Positions 23,682 through 35,325 are shown, counted from the stretch's first letter. The stretch is 64,000 nt of DNA from Spongilla lacustris (GCA_949361645.1 OX442432.1:4963990-5027989); one strand, 5' to 3'. A program made the numbers and translations. The notes: generated by a model not told the origin, from the sequence alone.

Positions 23682-23762
23682 GTGTATTCTCCCTTAGTAA
23701 GGGTCCCCTATTCACCCATATGCACAAGATCTAGCTCATTGGTTCTGGCGCATGAATCAGAT

Positions 23763-26700
23763 ATGGAACCTTATTCCTCACGAGTACCTGTCAGTCTCGA
23801 CAATCTTCGGCCGGCCTCAGATCCCGCCACACTAATAACTCCCATTCGTCAGGATCCACCGACACATTCTACTTCATGCTCATCAAGCCACGTTTCGGTC
23901 CCACAGGTATCATATATAATGGATTCCCCAGAGCTTCCGCATTCTTCAACTCAGCACCCAGTTCAGTCCATCACTCCGCAAGGGTTTGAAACCGGACCAG
24001 AACCGGCGCGCTCTTCCCAGAGCCCCGCCTCATCCACTATTTCTTCACCTTTGCACACTCCCATATTCTCGCATGCACATCCACCATCTACACCAACAAC
24101 AGGGGTTCCCTACGAAGAAGTGCTGCTTGGCACAACTCCATCCTCATCGGGTCATAACACCCGAGGGAGAAGGACCTGCATAGTTGAAGGGTGCAGGGAA
24201 CACATTGCCCCTTCGATGTGGCGGAACCACATGAATGCTCACGCAAAGGGTATATTTGCAGGCGCAGTACCAACAGGCTGGCTTGAAGAGAATGGGTTGT
24301 ATAAATGCGAACAGTGTTCCCAGCTAGTGGCCAAGTCACATTCCAATTCGCATCTCCAAAAGTGCACTAACAGAGATGTGGAATTTAGTCCAGACAACCC
24401 ACCTGGTAGTTCAGGGCCTAGTTCCTTAAACAGTAACAGCGGAGCGTTTACTTTTACCTTCGATGAAGTTTTTAAACTGAAGCGCGCTACTATCCGCCAC
24501 ATACCAGCCAAAGCAAGACCCATCTTTGCTAGGACTCTCTCAGCAGTGCTAAAAGAAGTGATAAACAAAAACACCGAAGAGGCTTGGCTAAAACTTTTTA
24601 TGCTTCCGAAGTGCGTCCTATTGCCTTCAAAAAGGAAAGGTCGTCACCACAAAAACAGTTCCATCATCTCCCTGTGCAAGCTATGGCTCAAGGGGGAGTT
24701 TCAGGCTCTTTGGAGACACACAGCTAATTTCAGTGCAGCTAATAAGTCCAAATCCTCAAAGCAGTTTGACGTGCTCAACTCAGCTATAGCACTTGCTAAG
24801 GAAGGTTCGTTGGGGAAAGCGTGCAAGGTTTTAACTTCATCAGGCATCGCTGCAGACAATGAGCACACGTTTCAGTTACTGCTAGACAAGCACCCTCATG
24901 GTCCAGCCCCAGTTCTCCCAGCGTCAGAGGCAACAGAAACCAACATCATTCCACTTGATTTTGACATCCAGTCAGTTCTGAGATCCTTCCCTAAAGCATC
25001 TGCTTGTGGCCCTTCAGGTCTACGAATACAACACCTGCTAGACGCTTCAGAAGTTCCCCTTCCAACAGCTATAGGTGCTTCACTTCGAGAGTTAGTGAAT
25101 CTTCTGGCCTCCGGACGAGCCCCAGTAGGTGTTGCCAAATTCTTGGCGGGTGGTAGTCTTATTGCACTGGTGAAAAACAAGCCTGATAGCCCTCCAGATG
25201 TTCGGCCTATCGCAGTCGGGGAAGTACTAAGGCGGCTGACAAGCAAATGCCTTTGTAGGATAACAAAAGCAAAGGCTACTGAGTTTTTTGAGGGACATCA
25301 AGTGGGAGTGGCTTGCCCAGGAGGGTCTGAGTTAATCGTCCACGGCCTTAGGGACTGCATCGAAAGTCACTGGAACGATGGAGATTTCGTTGTACTTAAA
25401 ATTGATTTCCAGAATGCATTCAACATGGTCTCACGCCAGGGATTACTTGATGAATGCCTCTTGCACTTTCCCGAGCTAATGCCGTGGGCAGCTTGGTGCT
25501 ACGGACAGCATCCCACGCTTTTCCACTCTATGGGAACCTTATCATCTGAAACGGGTGTCCAACAAGGGGATCCTCTGGGGCCTTTATTCTTTTGCCTAGT
25601 CTTACAGAAACTGGTAGGCACTATTGCTACCGATGAAGTGTCATCACACCTTTTGTACCACAAATGGTATATGGATGATGGGGCTGTAGCAGGTTCAGAG
25701 AAGGCTGTTGCCAGGGTGATCACCATACTCAGTGAGCTGGGTCCTCAATTAGGCCTTTTCCTCAATGTTTCTAAATGCGAGGTTTTTTCCAAGGGAAACA
25801 TGTATTCCTTCCCACCGGGTATGAAGCGGTCCAATACACCTAACATGGAGATACTGGGAGCTCCCATTGGGGATATCTTGTTTTGTGCTAAATTTGTTGC
25901 AAATCAGCGCGCCAAGGCAAATGTTCTGCTCTCTAAGCTGCAGCAAGTTGGATCCAAAGACCCACAGGTTGCTTACCTGTTGCTTCGCTTCTGTGGTAGC
26001 TTCTGTAAAATGGTCCACTTGGCAAGATCTACACCACCATCCTTGGTTGCTGAAGGGCTAGGCATTTTTGACCGGGACATCCGTCATTGTTTTACAGAGT
26101 GCACAAGCGTAGACGTCTCCGATGATGCTTGGATGCAAGCTCAGTTGAGTCCTAGTAGGGGAGGCCTGGGTCTTCGCAGTCTCAGACTTCATTCAAGTGC
26201 TTGTTTCATTGCTTCCATGGGTCATTTTGGTATTGCTTTTGGAGAGAACCCCCACTTGGAGCAGTCCCTTATTGAGTTTAATGGCGCCGTTGAGGGTATG
26301 GAGGGTATTGGTTTACAGGACATAATCGATGCTCCTCCCCACCAAAGGCAATTGTCATCCATGATCGAAGACCACCAGTTCAAGATTCTCTTTGACCATA
26401 CGTCTTCACCAGCTAACTGCGCCCGGCTCCTCTCGGTGTCCTCTCCCCATGCCTCAGCTTGGCTTTCAGTTATGCCAACTCCCCACAAGAACTTACACCT
26501 CGATCCTCCTGAATTTCAGGTGGCTCTAAAATGGTGGCTCGGATTAGACACCTCTCAAAACGGCTCCAGTTGTTCATTCTGTCCATCACACGCCCTAGAC
26601 CCCCTGGGTCACCATGCCCTTACTTGTAAAAGTGGAGGCGATTCAATCTTCAGGCACAACTCTCTGCGTGACACCTTCTGGGAATCATGTAAGCTGGCCT

Positions 26701-27146
26701 GTATTGCAGGTCAAATAGAGGCAGGTAGTGGCTTGGATGTTGAGGGAAGTCGCACACGCCCCGCAGATATCTTGCTGCCTAATTGGGAGTTTGGCAAACC
26801 TGCCGCATTGGATTTCACCATTACATCAGCGCTAAATCCTTCTACTTTGAATGAAGCGAGTGTGATGGCTGGGTCTGCTGCGTCGGCTGCTGAAATTCGC
26901 AAACATGTTGCCAACGACGAAAAATGCAGTCGTCTGGGCTGGGTCTGTATCCCCTTATCAGTGGAGACTTATGGTTGTTGGGGAGAAGAAGCTGGTAGAT
27001 GTCTTGACAGACTCGCCACGCGGATTGCCACTCGAACAGGCTGTTCCAAGTCTTCTGCGGTGTCTGGGCTTTATGGAAGACTAAGTATTGTCCTGGTCAG
27101 GGCCAACGCTAGGGCATTACTGGCTAGGTCGTCTTCACTTTCGTAA
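23763..27146 (+). CDS. Non-LTR retrotransposon protein: zinc fingers, RT, REL endonuclease
   Basis: Open for 1127 residues from the first in-frame ATG; the frame is open further up to 23682. Approximate residue positions from this ATG: C2H2-type finger 137-160 (CIVEGC...HMNAH), second finger-like CxxC...H...C at 180-200 (CEQC...HLQKC), reverse transcriptase 400-740 with VLKIDFQNAFN, QGDPLGPL and catalytic YMDD (636). Then a CCHC motif near 937 (CSFC...HHALTC, spacing C2C9H4C) and a restriction-like endonuclease with RPADILL and Asp 15 residues later in ALDFTIT. This N- and C-terminal arrangement belongs to early-branching, REL-type (R2/NeSL/R4/HERO group) non-LTR elements. No rDNA target is present. 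No stop or frameshift, so the copy may be recent. Element ends and target-site duplication were not found. Confidence 0.9.
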   Translation: MEPYSSRVPVSLDNLRPASDPATLITPIRQDPPTHSTSCSSSHVSVPQVSYIMDSPELPHSSTQHPVQSITPQGFETGPEPARSSQSPASSTISSPLHTPIFSHAHPPSTPTTGVPYEEVLLGTTPSSSGHNTRGRRTCIVEGCREHIAPSMWRNHMNAHAKGIFAGAVPTGWLEENGLYKCEQCSQLVAKSHSNSHLQKCTNRDVEFSPDNPPGSSGPSSLNSNSGAFTFTFDEVFKLKRATIRHIPAKARPIFARTLSAVLKEVINKNTEEAWLKLFMLPKCVLLPSKRKGRHHKNSSIISLCKLWLKGEFQALWRHTANFSAANKSKSSKQFDVLNSAIALAKEGSLGKACKVLTSSGIAADNEHTFQLLLDKHPHGPAPVLPASEATETNIIPLDFDIQSVLRSFPKASACGPSGLRIQHLLDASEVPLPTAIGASLRELVNLLASGRAPVGVAKFLAGGSLIALVKNKPDSPPDVRPIAVGEVLRRLTSKCLCRITKAKATEFFEGHQVGVACPGGSELIVHGLRDCIESHWNDGDFVVLKIDFQNAFNMVSRQGLLDECLLHFPELMPWAAWCYGQHPTLFHSMGTLSSETGVQQGDPLGPLFFCLVLQKLVGTIATDEVSSHLLYHKWYMDDGAVAGSEKAVARVITILSELGPQLGLFLNVSKCEVFSKGNMYSFPPGMKRSNTPNMEILGAPIGDILFCAKFVANQRAKANVLLSKLQQVGSKDPQVAYLLLRFCGSFCKMVHLARSTPPSLVAEGLGIFDRDIRHCFTECTSVDVSDDAWMQAQLSPSRGGLGLRSLRLHSSACFIASMGHFGIAFGENPHLEQSLIEFNGAVEGMEGIGLQDIIDAPPHQRQLSSMIEDHQFKILFDHTSSPANCARLLSVSSPHASAWLSVMPTPHKNLHLDPPEFQVALKWWLGLDTSQNGSSCSFCPSHALDPLGHHALTCKSGGDSIFRHNSLRDTFWESCKLACIAGQIEAGSGLDVEGSRTRPADILLPNWEFGKPAALDFTITSALNPSTLNEASVMAGSAASAAEIRKHVANDEKCSRLGWVCIPLSVETYGCWGEEAGRCLDRLATRIATRTGCSKSSAVSGLYGRLSIVLVRANARALLARSSSLS

Positions 27147-27616
27147 AGACTTTATGTACATATAGGTGTATGATATTGTATTTTTATTTATTTTATTTTT
27201 ACTATCAGTGTACATATTAAAATAACATTAAGTCTACACATAACACCACTAAACTACAGCTATAACACTAATGTTACTATTATAAGTCCTAAATAATGTC
27301 ATTAAACGCAGATGATGGCAGGCATGATTGCATCAGAATAGCTCCAGCATTGGCCCGTACCATAATCTGTTCTAACGGACATCGGTTGTCAGGTTCGTTG
27401 CAATGGGTGTACGTAACCATTTATTTAGGGGCGTAGGGCTTAGTTTCAACCGCCGTGAGGTCCTCCGTGTATAAATAGAAATACGAGATTAATTAATTGT
27501 GGAAAAGTACACGAACGAATTTGTCAATTGTTCGATAAATGGATAATTACTATTTTGACGTATTAAGACGATTATGCGAAATTACATCGCACATGGAATG
27601 GTCGGCGGTTTTGTAC
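27147..27616. other. 3' flank of the retrotransposon ORF
   Basis: AT-rich, probably 3' UTR at first. No poly(A) or simple-repeat tail could be fixed as the element end. Confidence 0.4.
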
Positions 27617-27845
27617 GTGAGTATGAATTCATTCAGGCACATTAAACCCACAACTGCTCAATAAGCTTTTGGATATTATATAAATAGTTGGGTACAGCTA
27701 GAGTAATTTGGGGTGGAAAACCCCAAGAGCGTTCAAGGACCAGAAGAGTTACACGCTCAACCCCTGGGGGTTACTCTTAACCCCTGGGGGGGGTGGGTTA
27801 TAAATGCTTAACCCCCCGAGGACCAGGAGAGTTACACGCTAACCC

Positions 27846-27853
27846 CTGGTTAC

Positions 27854-27882
<29 letters not shown>
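27846..27882. repeat. A homopolymer
   Basis: About 36 A after CCCCTGGTTAC. Neighbouring CCCCTGGGGG words are repeated at about 27763-27795. Confidence 0.9.
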
Positions 27883-27887
<5 letters not shown>

Positions 27888-28018
27888 AGACTTTAGTAGG
27901 TTCTTAAGGTACCTTTTTCTTTTACTTTCTCCCACCCTCCCGGCCTCTCACAAAGAAACTGGATATAAGGGTCCGTGTATATTTCCGCCATTTCATTTAT
28001 TTGTTTTTCTATTATAGA

Positions 28019-28347
28019 CCCTGAAGCCATCCTGGAGTCTGGAGCTAAAGAGAAGAGGGTCGATGAGCAGGCTGTAGTTGAGCGGAGGCCGGAGGGGTGA
28101 CTTTACACCAATAGTGCTGTCAGTGGATGGTTTGCTACACAGAGAGGCCGAACATTTCCTAAAGAGAATAGCAGCGAACCTGGCTCACAAATGGGAAAAG
28201 CCCTATTCTCAAACATGTGGATATTTTAGAGCCCGACTGGCCTTTGCTATCATAAGGGCAACCAGTTTGTGTCTAAGGGGCTCACGAGTGAAGTGGAGGA
28301 GTGGACTTGGGATGGATGATGGAGCACCTCTCTACTCTATTTTATAG
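28019..28347 (+). pseudogene. Fragment of a retroelement polyprotein, frameshifted
   Basis: Reads AILESGAKEKRVDEQAVVER in one frame, then from about 28098 shifts to another frame with VLSVDGLLHREAEHFLKRIA, LAHKWEKPYSQTCGYFRARL, FAIIRATSLCLRGSRVKW and DDGAPL, then a stop. This tail is one I associate with invertebrate retroelement polyproteins; the exact class is not certain. A shorter relative lies at 61860-62000. A one-base indel at about 28095 breaks the frame. Confidence 0.6.
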
Positions 28348-28506
28348 ATTGCTCATGCATAGCAGCATATGTATACTGGAAGAATTTAATTTATTTATTT
28401 TTATTTTTGGGGCATTGGCTGTAGTTGCTTCTGGCTATTTGGTTACACTGTTACCTAGACTACCATTGCCGGATAGTTGTTATAGCAGCATTGAGCCACA
28501 CCGTAG

Positions 28507-28545
28507 GGCTATACTGGGGGTGGGGGGGGGGGGGGGGGGGGTGGG
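28507..28545. repeat. G homopolymer
   Basis: A long G run, interrupted by single T or A, in noncoding sequence. Confidence 0.9.
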
Positions 28546-29689
28546 AGGGGATGGGAAGAGGTATGGTGGCCAATGAAGCCATACATGTGTGGTGCCTGCA
28601 TTGCCAGTGTACTGCAGCTGCTTGTGGCATGAACATTTTGTCAGTTATGACCCTTGTGGGATCTTGATTCTTGATGGTGTATATCATTAAGCTTGTGTGT
28701 CAGGCATGTGTGGTGTGGTAAGGCACTTAGGGAGGGTGACATGTGTGGTGTGGTGGGAGGGTGACATGGTGGGCGTGCCCTGACTGCATAGCAAGTGGCA
28801 TAAGGATTGTGTGTGTGGGCAGGGTGAAACGGTGGTCTGTTTATGCACAAGTCCATCACACCTTCAGTGGTTGGGTTGGAGGGGAGGTAAGGCAGTTTTA
28901 ATCTCTTATCTTATATTCGGACTGACTTGGCTTGTAAGTGTGCTCTAATGCTTGTACCTAAGATCTATAACCATTTGCATCCATAGCACAATGTTTGGGG
29001 GTGTGGTGAGTACCTTCCCATTCAGTGGCCAGGGAGGATGCAAGATGTAACTGGTGGTTTGTGCATGCGTGGTTGTGAATTGTCTTGTCAGTCAATTTAA
29101 CTAACCTTATTTTTAGGGTTCACATGTGCAAATCTATTATTAGTGTCCCTATTTAAGGCTCACCCCATCAGCCGCAGGCTATTGCTCCATTTCCATCTGC
29201 TCCGCTGAATTTGGGTGCTGAACACTCTCTGTGTCCCAAGTATTCTCCTTAAAAGGAGTCCTGGTGGGGCAGGGGGTGGGGCAGGGGGAGGGGCAGGGGG
29301 AGTTCTTGATCAGCTCCTTCACCTGCCATGCCTCAGCTTTGCTTCAAGATGGTCTTCCAACTCATCTGCTCAAACTTCTCCCGCTCCTTAAGGCTTTCTC
29401 ACAAAGCCCATCATGGTCTTCTGTATGGTCTGCTGCTCCGCATGGAGCTGGGCGTGGCAAAGTTGCGTGGCATGTTTAAAAGGTTGTGTTATCAGTATGT
29501 GGCAACCTGACAGCTGCTATAAAAAGCAAAGCTTTTTGTATGCCAACACAAAGCATGCATAACTAACTTTAATAACTACTGACCTATTCTATGGTTTAGA
29601 GAACCCCTGAGCTGATATCATACAGCATACATGTATGAAAACCCTCAAAACCATTTTTCTATTACTAGATCCAACATGACCTACACCCT

Positions 29690-29862
29690 ATAGTAACCTG
29701 TTTAGGGTGTAGGTCGTGACTGGTCATAACTGGTCATAACTGGGTGACCTGATTAGGGTGTAGGTCATAACAGGTCATAACTGGGTCCAGTTATGACCTA
29801 CACCCTAATCAGGTCATATCTGCCCAGTCATGACCTCCTAATCAGGTCACCCTGGCCCAGTA
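29690..29862. repeat. TGACCT/AGGTCA inverted-repeat cluster, copy 1
   Basis: GACCTGATTAGGGTGTAGGT at 29746 folds on ACCTACACCCTAATCAGGTC ending at 29815. Around ten AGGTCA or TGACCT words occur, including AGGTCATAACAGGTCA. Repeated in copy 2 at 46090-46220. Probably the end of a repetitive element rather than a hormone-response array. Confidence 0.7.
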
Positions 29863-30480
29863 CTTTTTTTTTTTAACGCGCAATTATACAAATAAAATTA
29901 ATAAGAACAAAAATTAGGGCGCGGACTTAATATAAAAAGCAATTATTTGTGAGTCAAACCTGCATCATGAGAGGATGAGAGGCAGGCCCAAACCCTTATT
30001 TTGCCAAACTCCTCGGGTGAAAAATCACCAATCTTTGCAGGGGATTGAACTGAGTGCCCAGTGATTCAGAACCACTGGTTTTTAGCAATGAACCAAATGA
30101 CTCATCATGAATATGATATGCTAAAAGAGCTTTTAACCAACATCATATCAGGTAGAGCTAGTACATGACTGTATGGAACTGTGATTGCAATAGACCTACA
30201 TGTATGCTATATATATAATTATGCAGGAATCCCTCACAGTGCGTGCATGGCAATCATCTTCAGTTATATCCTCAACCACAAAAATTCATATTGTAGTTTC
30301 AATTAAATGTATGACTGCAACCAGGCCAGCAACCAAAAGTGTATAAATTCTATACTTCCACCCTTTAATCTTACTGCCATTCTATAGTTCTGTCAAATAC
30401 GACATCATAGGATATATTTTGGTTAGAATGAGGGAAAAAAGGCACAACACAAAGGAGATAAAAGTGTGATGAGGGAGCCA

Positions 30481-32173
30481 TCACAGTGAGTAGTCCGAGT
30501 CATAGTACTCCGAGTCATAAATAAACTGGTCTTCATAGTCACTATAAATGAGGTCATCATGATCTTCCAAGGCACTACTATCGTCATCATCCTCAAGAGC
30601 ATCCTCCTCCTCCCCACTGACATCATCCTCCTCCCCATCATGGTCACTGGCCGAGGCCTCCTGGGACATCAAGTTGCCTAGGTGACCAAATGCACTGAAA
30701 GAGAATGTTAAAACGTACACTTACATAAACACTGAAAGCACAAAGTTACAAACTGTACATAATAGATTTGTACATGTTAAGGGTTGCAATAATCATTAAT
30801 AAACTAACGGCCTGGTGCTGTCTGTGTCAGGATCTTGCACAACCAGGCTTGATTCTGCCTGCTCATTGTTCGGAGGTAGCCTAGTAACCTCACCCAGCTT
30901 GAATTGCTGCAACAGAGGCTGCGATCAAGTGTGTGCCCCACAATACAGGGTCATGTGCTGTACCTGATGGAAGCCAAGCAAGATCTTCTCCCTTGTGCTC
31001 TCAATCTTCCCCACCAACCTGTAGCCTTCCGCTAACCTTCTCTCAGGCAGTGTTCGTACCGCATGAGCAACGTCAGACACAGAGAGAAGTGTGTTCTCTG
31101 GGAGGTGAAGCCAAAGCAAGACATTTTAAAAATCAAATGACCCTATCTTGGCCAGGAGCCAGTAAAAATTCTACATGCTGCTAGTTTTCAAGACAGTACA
31201 GAATTGGAAAGTTCCCACTCCCTCCCACCCTCACCTAGCACCCCACCCTCATCCAGCACTCCCACCCTTACCGAGCACTCCCACCCTCACTCAGCACTCT
31301 CATCCTCACCCAGCACTCCCACCCTCACCCAGCACTCCCACCCTCACCCAGCACTCCCACCCTCACCCAGCACTCCCACCCTCACCCAGCACTCCCACCC
31401 TCACCCAGCACTCCCACCCACACCCAGCACCCCCACCCTCATCCAGCACTCCCACACTCACCCAGCACTCCCACCCTCACCCAGCACTCCCACACACACA
31501 CACCCTCACCCAGCAATGCCTGAAGAGCATTGGTGTCTCCTTCAAGTTCTTCAGAGATATGCTGAGTTGTCTGGCTGGCTGAAGTACTCAGCAACACATG
31601 CATAGCCAAGCATCTGACCAATGGAAGAAAACAGCATCAGTGAAATGTGATGAAATTAGGGGCACTGCTTAATACATGTACATCAATTCCAATGCAGGTC
31701 CTTTTATGGTCGAACCCAAACAGTGACATACATGTAAGTAGAAATGCTACTTGTACATGTACATTTATCCCTGCACTGTTGGTGGCATCTCTATTGGTAA
31801 ACACATTGCACACAACAGGCTAATTACTGCTGACATTACACATATTGCTCCGGATATCATGCAGGCCTAAAGGGACCAAGGCAGAGCAAGGGAACATAAC
31901 TACCCCATGCAATAATCAGTACAGCAGTACACTGAGGACATGTGACATCAGTGGGAGGGGCCTGTTATGATGCCAATTAAAATACATAATGGTAATCTAA
32001 CAGTACAAAACAAAACACAAGATACCATGACAACCATGACATACCTTGTGACACTGGAAGAGCCACCGACATGCATCCATGATGAAGGTAAGATTCTTGA
32101 TGGGCACTACCTCAGTGATCCCCTTCACTAGCAGTCCCAGCTTCTCTGCAAAGGCCTGTACCATTGAGAACAG
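30481..32173 (-). pseudogene. CUL9-like Ariadne C-terminus, copy 1, frameshifted
   Basis: Exons 32173-32045, 31613-31510, 31097-30964, 30918-30805 and about 30694-30481. Compare human CUL9 (PARC) after its RBR domain. VVPIKNLTFIMDACRWLFQC matches the FTFLNDACQGLEQAR region; the next exon begins MLGYACVAEYFSQPDNSAYL and ends GDTNALQALL, matching the YACVYSF and NALQILL segments; then VRTLPERRLAEGYRLVGKIE. The tail is acidic, with EDDDDSSALEDHDDLIYSDY and ending DSDYSL, as the CUL9 tail is acidic. The second exon lacks 11 bp present in copy 2, so it shifts frame after SAYL and ends early. The RBR exons that should precede it are absent. The splice between the last two pieces is uncertain. Confidence 0.75.
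31220..31517. repeat. CACTCCCACCCTCACCCAG minisatellite, copy 1
   Basis: About 15 copies of a 19-bp unit in the intron directly beside the Ariadne-like exon 2. The array abuts the donor site, so the exon's GGTGAGGGTG donor is itself a repeat word. Copy 2 is at 47555-47796. Confidence 0.95.
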
Positions 32174-32917
32174 CTCAACAGTGGGTACATTGTACATGTA
32201 CATACATGTATGTACACAAGAAAAAAAAACCTCTGCAGATACAGTACCATCCAGAGCAAAATTCAAAGCATGAATTACTCACATGCATGCTACATTGCCG
32301 TTTATCGTACACACAGATAATTTGAGATAACTTGTCAGTCTGTCCAGTCTGGGTCTCCATCCTATTAATTTGGGCTTTTCAAGACGTAAGTTGTGTGGTA
32401 TGTATTATATCTATGATCAGTGTAGAACACTTGTCTGTGATGGTTGTAAAAGACCCAGTGGCATGGCTTCGTTTGAATCCAGCTTATGGGCGCCCGCTAT
32501 TTTATCAATATGTAACGCACTTATGGGTGCCAGCTACAAAATTTAAAGCTAAAGTATGTAAACTGAAGTACAGCAGTATTTGTCAAAAGGAAAAAGCTAG
32601 TTTGTTGCGTAGTTGCGCTAATAAATGGGACTAGTACCGACCGTTTGAAGTTTTGGGTGAAGTTACACTTGTATACGCTGACTCTGTGATGTGCTCTGTT
32701 TACCAGCCAGCATTTAATAGCAACACTGACGTGACAAATTAATTTTTTTTTTTAATGTGTGCAGGCTAGCCGTGTTAGTAAAATGGTGTATGTGGAAGAT
32801 ATTGTCAACAACGAGGTAATGTATTACGTATGTTACAAAAAAATTAATATCAATGTCTTCCATGGTCTACGGGTGCAGATATTCAGTTTGTGAGCCTGCA
32901 AGTGTCCCCTTTCCACT

Positions 32918-33140
32918 CTGGCCTGGGAAAAACCATTGGGTGAGATATATAGTCATTTGCAGAACCGTAACGATGCCCACCCACTAACAGAACCGTAACA
33001 ATGCACACCCACTAACAGAACCGTAACGATGCACACCCACTAACAGAACCGTAACGATGCCACCCACTAACAGAACCGTAACGATGCCCACCCACTAACA
33101 GAACCGTAACAATGCCCACCCACTAACACATTAATACTAT
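32918..33140. repeat. 28-bp minisatellite
   Basis: Six copies of AGAACCGTAACGATGCCCAC plus CCACTAAC, at about 32960-33125. It starts just past the end of the segmental duplication. Confidence 0.95.
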
Positions 33141-33540
33141 CAACCTATATTATTACTACACAATATGAAATCATAAGACACATGCAGAAAGATGTGGCAG
33201 CCATAGTTAAGTGGTGAAGAGGGTTGCCAATGGCAACAAAACAGAGCTCCATTGGTAACATTACTGGTAATACAACTGACCAGCTTGGGTGAGCCTCTGG
33301 ATGAGAGGTGTGATGAGGGACACTCTGCAGGCCTGTCCCAGACACCTCCTAGCTGAACTGGTCCACAGATACGAGTCCGCAAAGGCCTGCTCGTGCGTGA
33401 TGATGACATTCAGCCTATGCAAGGATGGGGAGGAGGGGGATGTAATTGGGGGAGGAGAGGGATGTAATGGGGAGGAGGGGGATGTAATGGGGAGGAGGGG
33501 GATGCACTGTCTGTTACCTAACAGTCAACAAATCACATAT

Positions 33541-33544
33541 CAAC

Positions 33545-33590
<46 letters not shown>
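33541..33590. repeat. CA microsatellite
   Basis: About 24 CA units in noncoding sequence. Confidence 0.98.
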
Positions 33591-33592
<2 letters not shown>

Positions 33593-33825
33593 ATATAAAA
33601 CCCATCACCTACTGTACACCACTGCACACATGGGACATGCATACATGCACACATTGCAGGGCACTCCAATTAGCACATGTACATTACTAGCATTGCATGT
33701 GCATGAAGTTACATAGTAAACTACACATTGCAGCAATAGAAAGCAATAAGTAATTGCCACAAGCAAAACTGAAACCAAGGCAACAAGAGGACATGTGAAC
33801 AGCTACACTGTACATGCTGGCAGCC

Positions 33826-33965
33826 CCAATCACCCCCTGTTCCCCAGCCCACATGACCTCTCCACCCCCTGTTCCCCAGCCCACATGACCTCTTCACCCC
33901 GTTCCCCAGCCCACATGACCTCTCCACCCCCTGTTCCCAAGCCCACATGACCTCTCCACCCCCAT
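33826..33965. repeat. 32-bp minisatellite, left part
   Basis: Four copies of CCCCCTGTTCCCCAGCCCAC plus ATGACCTCTCCA. The same array resumes at 35128-35325 after a 1.2-kb interruption. Confidence 0.95.
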
Positions 33966-33966
33966 A

Positions 33967-35124
33967 GGCGGCGGAAGGTTATTTTGATTGGTCAGGCCAT
34001 TAATAATTCATGCATGCCACACCCAGCATGCCACGCCCACACCACACATTTTAATACATTCAAATTAATACATGGACAAGATCATAAATCAATTGAAGTG
34101 ACCAAATGTTTGTTGTCCGCATCCATTCGCACTAGCAAGCGATGTCAGTTGAATCATGACCATGAAATGATCCCTGTGTCATTTTGGATCGTAGGTTCGA
34201 TTTAACTCTACGCATCGCGCAGAACTGATTGAAGGATCGCTAATTTGAAGAGTGTGTAGCCGCGCCGGCATAACCATTATCCTTGTGGAATAGACATGCC
34301 TACATGTAGCTCACGAATTGGTAACATCCTTCCAGTTGCAAAAGCCTCTAGAGGTCTGAAATAGAATGGCATTAAATCAGTGGTACTGAGTCTACTGATA
34401 TTTATAAACTTTATGATAGCTTACGGATCTCATTTTGCAGTTACATCTCGCTTCGACTTTCATTCTGACAACAGATCAGTGTAGCACCATAGATGCATGC
34501 AGCATCGATATCCTAACCTTCATTGTAATGCAGCCATGGCCATGCAGGAATTGAACCATGTGTACTGGCATGGTCTGCTAGCTCTTCGTACCAAGAGAAC
34601 GCTTCAGAAAGACATATTTTATCGGCAGATGATGAAACCTTCGACACATCGACAATCGCTGCTAGCTGCCATACTGTCAGATTTCAAGTTCTGTACTCGC
34701 AGACTACATTGCAATGCTGCATGCTAACTCCAAGCTAAAACTTGCATGTACGTATAATATATATTACTATTTATTTTGTATCACGTACTTGCACTTAATA
34801 CCAAATACAGAAACAAAGACACAATAACACAGGCTGTTGGTAGTGAGGGTACATCGCACGCCTCATAGCGGCGATGCTCCAAGAGCCTGCCATACTATTT
34901 ACCGAACACAATAGGACACCGGCCTCCATGATCCATTACGTAACGTAATGAATATATGTTACACTAGCTGTTATACCATCGCGCGCGCGCGTACGCTTTA
35001 CGCATACGTATACTCGAATTACGACTATTGGTTTATAAACAATTAATGATCATATGAATATTTAATGAGCTCTGGTCCAAGATTGGTCAGGCCATGGCCT
35101 GGTCGGCCTGACCGGTTCCGCCGC
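33967..35124. mobile_element. Element interrupting the 32-bp minisatellite
   Basis: GGCGGCGGAAGG at 33967 is inverted as GGTTCCGCCGCC ending at 35124; TTGGTCAGGCCAT subterminal words are present on both sides. The same satellite flanks both ends, so about 1,158 bp appear to be inserted. No transposase is visible and no clear target-site duplication was read. A GATCCATTACGTAACGTAAT palindrome lies near 34930. Confidence 0.65.
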
Positions 35125-35127
35125 CAC

Positions 35128-35325
35128 TGACCCCCTGTTCCCCAGCCCACATGACCTCTCCACCCCCTGTTCCCCAGCCCACATGACCTCTCCATCCCCT
35201 GTTTCCCAGCCCACATGACCTCTCCACCCCCTGTTCCCCAGCCCACATGACCTCTCCATCCCCTGTTCCCCAGCCCACACGACCTCTCCACCCCCTGTTC
35301 CCCAGCCCACATGACCTCTCCAGCA
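35128..35325. repeat. 32-bp minisatellite, right part
   Basis: Six copies of the same unit as 33826-33965, in the intron between the last two DOC-region exons. Confidence 0.95.

Larger units (their letters stand above)
27617..32917. repeat. Segmental duplication, copy 1
   Basis: Matches 44822-49205 over almost its whole length. Similarity starts at AGTATGAATTCA, is interrupted at about 27760-28780 (where copy 2 has the N gap), and ends sharply at CCCCTTTCCA. The copies differ by scattered substitutions and small indels. It carries the C-terminal exons of the CUL9-like gene. Could be a true duplication or two haplotypes placed in series by the assembler. Confidence 0.9.

Noticed and set aside
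24088..26914. Minus-strand frames across the retrotransposon
   Set aside because: Shadows of the RT-containing plus-strand frame.
30481..30720. Independent small acidic protein gene
   Set aside because: It is the terminal exon after a splice acceptor and fits the acidic tail of the CUL9-like protein; it also exists in copy 2.
32332..32634. Plus-strand frame with CDGCKRPSG that could suggest a zinc finger
   Set aside because: Only one CxxC, no second half, and neither copy of the duplication extends it.
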